A stretch of DNA of 64,000 nucleotides, from assembly GCF_001632365.1 (NCBI RefSeq), contig NW_024468513.1, positions 60,374 to 124,373 on the forward strand. The letters run 5' to 3'. The notes beneath the pieces are model-generated. The model saw nothing but the letters and a program-made list of their open reading frames with translations, searched no databases and had not been told where the DNA came from. Positions within the stretch are counted from its first letter, which is position 1. Each line of letters starts with the position of its first letter. This DNA is from Laetiporus sulphureus 93-53. Taxonomy: Eukaryota; Basidiomycota; Agaricomycetes; Polyporales; Laetiporaceae. Positions 57,570 through 64,000 of this stretch are shown one piece after another. The position numbers were made by a program, and so were the translations under genes.

Positions 57570-59136
57570 TCATTCTTTCTTCCTCTTCCTCTTTTTCTTC
57601 TTGTCCTTCCCAGCCTCTTCACCATCTTCGAGCAAAGATGACGTTGTCGGTTCCAATGCCACTGAACCGTTTTCTGCCGATCCATCAGTTTTTCCATTCG
57701 TCGTCGTTGACGTTTGGACAGCATCCTCCTTCTTTTCTGGCTCGTCGCTCCATGCCCAGGCATCCTTGAATTCGTCTCTGATGAACGCGGTAAGGAAGAA
57801 AGAGAGTATGCATGCCGGGCTGACAGACGCGGGTATTATCAATTTCTGACCTGGAAAGTTTATATTCTGTTACGTACCTGAGGTATAAGAGGGCTGGCTG
57901 TGCGGTCTTGAAATTATGCATTACCACAATGGTGGTTCCGAGCCCCGCGACATATGCTAAAAGGGCAGAGTAGAAATATGGCTTGCGGACGGAGGGGCTG
58001 TCATGTTGCTGTGAAGCACGATGATAGTCATAACGCAGTGCGAGCGCTATGAACAGTCCGGGAACAACGATATCGCCCAAACCAAGCATGGTGAAGCCGC
58101 GAGCTGTAGAAAAGACAATGGACTTTGGCCATAACACCTTGATGGGAATGTCGAGCGTCGATGCGACATGCACCATCTAGGGGGGCAATGACCTGATGCT
58201 CAGCGATAGGGGAATGCCTGACTGGCGCATATGCCACTTACAACTTCTGTCCCGAACACCCACCAGATGTCATAGAGAAACAGTCCCGAGAGGAGGACAC
58301 ATCCAGTCTTGAACGAGTCGATCTTGATCAGCGATAGCGCGTTGTGAGAGAATGACAACGCGAGTATGTCGGTCAGCAAGGCGGACCGGCGGGTGGTGCT
58401 AGGACCGAAGCTGTACAGGATCGATGTGAGTGCACCGATGGGCAGAAGGTACCATGCGGGAGTTCGCATGGATACGGATGCGAGCTCTGCGTGAGTGAGC
58501 AGGGGGACGAAGGGGCGACAAGTATGGAACACACCTCGTGGTCCCTTCAAAACAAGGATCTCCGTTTTCTCAAATTTCCTCCACCGCTCGCTACCCATGG
58601 TCCATTTCACCAGCGATATCAGCGACTGAGAAGCTTAGTGTCAACATGGCGCCATGCCTATCGAGCGTTTGCACAAGACCCACCTTGGCGACGCTTCCGA
58701 TGCCAACGACGGCAAAGTACCACTGCAACAGCCAGTTGATCCACCCCTCGCCAAGATACTTCACCACAACATACAATCCAAATAAGACCATCGATCCAAC
58801 CTGCATCGGCGAAAATAGCAGTGAGCGCCGTCCCGCCAGCACAAGCGCAAACCACATACGATCGGGAAGAGGTACGCATCGCTCGAACCTATCCGATCGG
58901 GCAGCTCCTCCTCCTCCTCCTCTTCAGCCACGTCCGTTTCCTTCCCTGTAGCGACTCTGACTTGCTTGTCCTATCAGACCTGGAGCTCAGCATAGGCAGC
59001 GTGTTGTGACTACGACAGCATGCGACGTGCTCACAGTCACAGAGCCGCGGGAGCCGGCGTAGATGGAGAGCACTGCGAGGGCCAAGAGACCCGCATAGGA
59101 CGAGAGGAGATCCCAGTCGGGCCCGTCCACATCCAT
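57570..59136 (-). CDS. SPP: Signal peptide peptidase (presenilin-type aspartyl protease, A22B)
   Basis: Minus strand exons 59136-59035, 58970-58860, 58800-58684, 58625-58535, 58486-58242, 58176-57878 and 57819-57570 give 404 residues. The first helix (LLALAVLSIYAGSRGSV) precedes an acidic loop (EEEEEELPDRIGSSDAYLFP). The catalytic pair is FLYDIWWVFGTEV (Asp213) and GFTMLGLGDIVVPG (Asp257), with the QPALLYL motif near 315, which together define the SPP/presenilin fold. The C-terminus is a lysine-rich tail (KDKKKKRKRKKE) after a Ser/Thr-rich stretch. SPP cleaves signal-peptide remnants and tail anchors in the ER membrane (established). The DRI/DAYLFP join depends on the acceptor at 58970, chosen because other acceptors give immediate stops. 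Confidence 0.93.
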
Positions 59137-59587
59137 GGTGATAGGTAGGGTAGCACGGTGAGAGCGCGCTGCAGACTCGCGGTCGTGTGGCCACGTGGAG
59201 GAGGCCACGCCACTCGATCAATTTGCATTTGTTTGCTTGGAATCCCGAAATAGTTGATGACCTGCCTCTTGTGGGATTTGTTATTCGACAACATGATCAA
59301 TACTGTACATACAGCAATTGCTAACATGCCAACTTGCAGGGACTCGGTTGTATCTTTGTATAATTACGCAACCGCTTCTAAGCTGCTCGGGCCTCTGCTC
59401 GCCCCGCAAAGCTAAAAGCGCCTGACGCTGTCGATGCCTCGGCCAATGATTAGCAACGCCGATGAATCCTGACCGAATGATTACAATCGCCCCGTGTGCG
59501 AATGCCAGGCAGGCGACAAAAGACGCGAGGTCAGATCAGGGGAAACACTTTGCATTGCTTTTACCGTGACGGAACAGTCTGGCGAAG
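59137..59587. other. Divergent promoter region, SPP and SSU1-like gene
   Basis: 450 bp between two divergently transcribed genes. No specific element recognised. Confidence 0.4.
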
Positions 59588-61126
59588 ATGTCCACTAGTG
59601 GCGTGCCTAGAAACTTGAAAGATGTTGTTCGGTACGTTTCTCTTGGCCCATCAGTCAAGGTGGAAAGTGTTTAATGCTCGTTAGCTAGACACTTCACCCC
59701 GGCATGGTTCACCGTTGTCATGGGTAAGTCCGGCTTCATGGCGCCACCTTAGTAGCAAGGAGTCCACATACTACCCACAAAGCGGTAGAATGAATGAACT
59801 AACAATGTTTCGCAGGAACTGGCGCAGTCTCCGCTCTTTTCAACAATTATCCCTACGCACACGGGTCCTCTCCCATGAAAATATTATCCGTAATATTCTT
59901 CTTACTCAACGTCGTTCTCTTTGTCCTCTTCAATCTGTTCACTATCTGTCGCTACACCTTCTGGCCTGAGATCTGGCCGAAAATGCTCCGACATCCCGTA
60001 CAGAGTCTGTTTCTCGGGACATATCCCATGGGCTTAGCTACTATCCTCAACGTCGCGGCAGCGTTGGTCAGTGTAGAGTATAGATTTGGCGGTAATGCAT
60101 TCCTCTATTTCGTCTGGGCCTGCTGGTGGTTCGACGTCGTGCTGTCCTTCACCTGCGCATTCCCGCTCATGCACATCATGTATGTTTTTTTTTGAATTTG
60201 CTCTCGAAATTGTCCGACCACTCGCTCACCTGTCCTCCAGGTTTACCGTACACAAAACTCAATTAAGCGACGCAACCACCGTCTGGATGATTCCTCCCGC
60301 GACCTTAGTCGTCGCCTCGTCCTCTGGCGGGATCCTAGCCTCCGCTCTCCAACCCATCAACCCCTCACACGCCCTCGTCACCCTCGTCGTCACCACGTTC
60401 ATGCTCATCACCGGGCTCGTCCTCGACTTCACGGTCTACACCATCTACTTCCAGCGCCTCCTCCTCCACGGACCGCCCGCCGCCTCCGCCGTCCTCACCA
60501 CCGTCATCGCGCTCGGGCCGACTGGGCAGGGCGGGTACGCCATCACCCTCGTCGGGCAGAACTTTAAGACGATGCTCCCGCTGGACTATGGCGACTCGCC
60601 GTTCATGCGGAGCGAGACTGCCGGGGAGACGGTATACGTCATTTGCGTATGCCTGGCGTTTGGGATGTGGGCGATTACGACGATGTGGCTCTTCTATGCG
60701 CTGCTTGCCCTGCAGGAGGCAGTGAGGGAGGCCAGGATTCCGTTTGGCCTTCAGTATTGGGGCGCGGTATTCCCTAACGTACGGATCGTTATACGAGAGC
60801 ATCTCCGAGCATGAGCTGATGGGCACTTTTTTGGCCGACAGGGAGTGTATGCCAACCTGACGATCGCGCTCTATAACATTCTCGACTCCAAGTTCTTTCA
60901 GATATGGGGTGCCATCTACGCCGCGATAACCATCGCTCTCTGGGTCGTCCTCCTGTTGAAAACGCTGCCGATGGTCTATAAGCGGACTATATTCAGCGCA
61001 CCGGAATTGATCCCGATCGATGGCTCAGCAGAGGTGGAGAAGGAGGAACAGCGCCGCATGGAGGCTAAGCAAAGAGAGAGCGGTCAGTTCGTGTGCCGTA
61101 TAGCTACGGAGCGCGAGGAACCGTGA
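59588..61126 (+). CDS. SSU1: Ssu1/Mae1-type anion transporter (TDT/SLAC1 family), copy 1
   Basis: Five exons (59588-59631, 59689-59723, 59816-60179, 60241-60778, 60842-61126) give 421 residues. The start MSTSGVPRNLKDVVRHFTPA leads into WFTVVMGTGAVSALFNNYPY, the classic opening of the fungal SLAC1/TehA family, then about ten membrane helices with LGTYPMGLATILN, QPINPSHALV and LALQEAVREARIPFGLQYWG. The C-terminal tail is charged (EVEKEEQRRMEAKQRE). Fungal members export sulfite (Ssu1) or carry dicarboxylates (Mae1); the MGTGAVS opening and the length favour the Ssu1 type, but substrate is inference. A tandem paralogue starts at 63525. Confidence 0.88.
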
Positions 61127-62580
61127 AGTCCAACAAGTGTGTTTGTAGAATAGTTCATAGACAGACGGACCCTCTGATGCATCGCGAGGCAGAAATGCGG
61201 TTACACAGACAATCTTCAATTAATATACACCTAATAATACTATTCTCTACTAAAATACCATTTCACTGACCGCAAGAGCTCGTCGGGGGGCCCCCAAGAG
61301 GCCGTGACTCATCTGGGAGGGTTTTTGAACACATTGCGACTTGCATGCTTCCAGTGAAAGCGTTTCAGATCTATTTGCATTGTTTTGGGTGACATCATTG
61401 TGTGGTTTTCGAGGAGCATTCAAATCAGATCGGGCTGCTGGTCGCAGCTGTTAGACTCTGTAAATGATCCAGGCTACGTGTGTCCATACCGTTAAAAATC
61501 ATGAAGAGAAAGCATCTCATCGTCTTGTTGGATTCCGCATACATGGATATATATTTTTATAATGAAAATCTTGCACCTCCCCTTTCGCCTAACGGCAACA
61601 GCTTAGCCTTCAATGATTAACTTTATCGTGTTTGCTGCACGTACATGGCCAGTTGCGTTGGTAAACAGCGTGCCATTTCCAGTGTGTTCAATTTCATCTC
61701 TCTCATACAGCAGCACTGAAATTACTAGAACTCAAGACTTCGAAAAAAAAGCAACCAGAGTTCTCCACTTTATAGCTTGGCAGCTTGTGATCATGTTAAA
61801 AAGGAGCATTTACTTCGGACAGACTAGTTGTCTAGCTCATGCGATGTGTCTGGACTGGTAGTCAGAGCTTCAGGAAATTAGCGATCTTCATGTCATAGAT
61901 AGGTCATAGTGATGCAAGACAGTCGCAGCGGAGCATGCCCACCCTCAGGCAAAAGAACGAGATAAATTGTGATAGCTGTAGCCTTGTGTCCTTACGAAAA
62001 GATGTATCAAGTCTAGCCGAGCGAGAGAAAGGCAGGCCCCGCCAGAAGAGGATTACAGTAGCCCATTCGCACAGCAGCCGAGCCTGTCCAAAGGTTACCG
62101 AGAAGCAAATGTGGCCATGAAGAGGCTGCACGCCGAGTGCCAGCGCAGATCACGGTGCCTTTAGCTGCGACGTAGAGGGCGCTGGGCAGCAAGGGCGATG
62201 GTGGTGCGGAGACCTGCAGGACGAGCAGTCGCCAAGTGAGCGCGGGAACATCGCGAGGATCACGACAGGCGGCTGGAACGCCGTCGCTCCGCTACGCTCG
62301 CGTCGCCGCCGCTTGATGCAGGGGTAAGTGGAGCGGGAAGTTGAGCGACAGGGCATTCCGAATTGTGGGTGGCTGTTGCTTGTTCCGACGCTGCACGCGC
62401 GCAAAGCGCATTCCGAATATTGAATAGATGAGGGGCGCCAAACGTCCACCTGCTGATGCGGAGATATACTGGGCACCGTTAGATGACATGTTCAGAGTCG
62501 TGCAGAGACTGAGAGGGTTGGCGAGGTCGTGAAGGTCGATGAGAGGGGGAGATGAGAGACGCTGGCAGAAATATTAGGGG
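61127..62580. other. Spacer after SSU1-like copy 1
   Basis: Short open frames only. A minus-strand frame at 62489-62292 (starting MSSNGAQYISASAGGRLAPL) is mildly protein-like but has no splice partner or known domain. Confidence 0.4.
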
Positions 62581-63228
62581 CGGTCAGAGTGGGCGATTCT
62601 CGCCCGATTCTGAGTGTCGCTGCGACGCCGATTCTGGTCGATGCAGAATCGGGCGCTTCGCAGAATCGCACCAGAATCGTAGCTTTTTGAGAAGCGGCTC
62701 GCGAGCCGCTTCTAAGCTCAGAATCGCCTCGCCGATTCTGCATAGCTGGATCCTCTTCACCACATACTTATTTATGATGATTTGTCAGCAGACTAGTGCG
62801 TTGAATAAGTGTGCAATCCACATTTTTACAAAACTTGGTGATGCAAATACGATAGCTCTTTACCATATCCTTTGCGATGTCTTTGGTGTTCAATGTGAAT
62901 CCTTGTATCATTCAGATGAGCCCAAAGTAAATTTTCTGCTCGGCAGTGGCGCCAAGTCCGGCGGGGCATAGGGCTGCATAGGCCCACCGGTGGTAAATCC
63001 TCGATTTATGAGACTTGAACAGTACAATTCATGTTGTGACTTGTCTCTCAGAGCTACTCAACATAAAAGGCAAATGTCCAACTTGCCCGTAACAGAATCA
63101 AAAGGACAATCGTGTACCGGAGCATCAGAGTGAGAACCCGATTCTGAGTCGATTTTGTGACCTGTAGCGCCTCGAGAATCCGGTCAAAATCGGCGTCAGA
63201 ATCGGGCGAGAATCGCCCACTCTGACCG
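62581..63228. mobile_element. Non-autonomous DNA transposon-like element (hAT-like MITE candidate)
   Basis: 648 bp bounded by perfect 33-bp inverted repeats (62581-62613 and 63196-63228) that begin CGGTCAGAGTGGGCGATTC. The sub-terminal regions hold many copies of GATTCTG or its complement (about ten within 150 bp on the left and 110 bp on the right), as expected for transposase-binding repeats. A perfect 24-bp palindrome lies at 62690-62713. There is no transposase frame. CAGAGTGGGC-like termini recall hAT elements, but no clear 8-bp target duplication is seen, so the superfamily is uncertain. Confidence 0.7.
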
Positions 63229-63524
63229 CGTGGGCGTCCCAAAGCCAAAGCAGCGGGAGCTCTATAGCTAGAGTCACCCGCGCGCTAGTTCGAGTATTCC
63301 GAATCGCACAAACCGACGACGGACACGCCATCCGTCCCCTCGCTGCCCATTGGAGAGCACAAACAGACCGCCTGCATGCCCTTGCCGGAACATCACGCGT
63401 GCCCTTATATGCCCCGCAATATTGTCCCGTGGCCCCTAACACGTCCCTCGTCTCCGTCCCCGCCTTTTCTGCTGCTGTGCGGCTAATTATATTCAGTCTC
63501 GTCCGCTCCCTTATCCCGCACGAC

Positions 63525-64000
63525 ATGCAGTGTAGCAAGCAGGCTAACGCGCCCCTTATGCTGCCGTACGCCCAGTGGAAGAGCTGGCCGGAACGCATAC
63601 GGTGGGCGCTTCAGCCGTGCAGTGAATTATTCAGGTTCTGACTTTACTCTTCATGCGCAGACATTTCACGCCAGTATGGCATGCAGTCATCATGGGTACA
63701 GGTGCTATCTCCGCCCTTCTCAACGACTTTCCTTATGGACAGGATAACGACAACTTCAAAATCGCCGCATGCGTCTTCTTCATCCTGAACCTCATCCTGT
63801 TCGTATTCATCTGCGTATGCTCGTTCCTGAGATACGTGTTGAATCCTGATGTATGCCTCTCCCTTATGGTCATCTCGTGAACGTGAGATTCTGATATTTC
63901 ACGTAGGTTTTCTGGCTCATGATCGGGCACCCGGCACAAAGTCTGTACATAGGGTGCTTTCCAATGGGCATAACTACCCTCATCAGCTCTGCTCTTGTGT
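63525..64000 (+). CDS. SSU1: Ssu1/Mae1-type anion transporter, copy 2, partial at window end
   Basis: Exons 63525-63601, 63661-63850 and 63907 onward, cut by the end of the window. Start MQCSKQANAPLMLPYAQWKS (a second Met at 63558 is possible), then WPERIRHFTPVWHAVIMGTG and AISALLNDFPYG, aligning with copy 1. The intron that splits the Gly codon of MGTG in copy 1 is absent here, so the two genes differ in structure. Exon 3 reads VFWLMIGHPAQSLYIGCFPM. The 5' half is intact. Confidence 0.85.

Noticed and set aside
62581..63228. CRISPR-like array because of repeated GATTCTG
   Set aside because: The repeats are seven bases, in both orientations and unevenly spaced, and the context is eukaryotic; transposon sub-terminal repeats fit better.

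Overview
The window looks like nuclear DNA of an agaricomycete basidiomycete, probably a polypore relative. Nearly every gene is cut by several 50-70 bp introns with GT(A/G)NGT donors. The coding products are typical of mushroom-forming fungi: small secreted cysteine-rich 'zygote-specific-like' peptides, a polyporopepsin-type aspartic protease, F-box/LRR proteins, Ssu1/Mae1-type anion transporters and an AreA-type GATA factor. There are no bacterial-style operons, no rRNA or tRNA that I could recognise, and no viral genes. All coordinates and exon joins below were read by hand.

Layout. 1-6 kb: three intact tandem copies plus one decayed copy of a small secreted peptide gene, each with a TATA box, inside long duplicated flanks. 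6.4-9 kb: an APQ12-like membrane protein and a conserved short basidiomycete protein. 9-12.3 kb: no gene seen. 12.3-19.5 kb, plus strand: an MFS sugar porter, a DCAF7/WDR68 WD40 protein and a concentrative nucleoside transporter (CNT). 20-26 kb: a second duplication holding two broken DUF1771-Smr genes, a scrambled CNT pseudogene and a J-domain protein. 26-32 kb, minus strand: a small hypothetical gene, an ornithine decarboxylase antizyme gene with a +1 frameshift site, and an unrecognised 377-residue protein. 32.5-44.3 kb: a third duplication, two units of ribosomal protein uS5 plus a Na+/H+ antiporter, separated by an F-box pseudogene. 46-50 kb: the AreA-like GATA factor. 50-53.4 kb: no gene seen. 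53.4-54.4 kb: a decayed unknown gene. 54.5-56.2 kb: polyporopepsin-like protease. 57.5-59.1 kb: signal peptide peptidase. 59.6 kb to the end: two tandem Ssu1/Mae1-family transporters (the second cut by the window end), with a non-autonomous DNA transposon-like element between them.

The recurring theme is local duplication followed by unequal decay. Four gene families are duplicated in place, and the copies show frameshifts, microhomology deletions, inversion, truncation and a tract that looks like gene conversion. The most interesting points are the antizyme gene (frameshift codon six bases after a splice acceptor), the antiporter pair (five-base exon and GC-AG introns kept in both copies), the reciprocal asymmetry of the uS5/antiporter units, the mirror-symmetric cysteine spacing of the secreted peptides, and the 648-bp element with perfect 33-bp inverted termini. 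The genes do not form one obvious pathway; nutrient acquisition (sugar, nucleoside, sulfite/dicarboxylate, protease, nitrogen regulation) and ion homeostasis are well represented.
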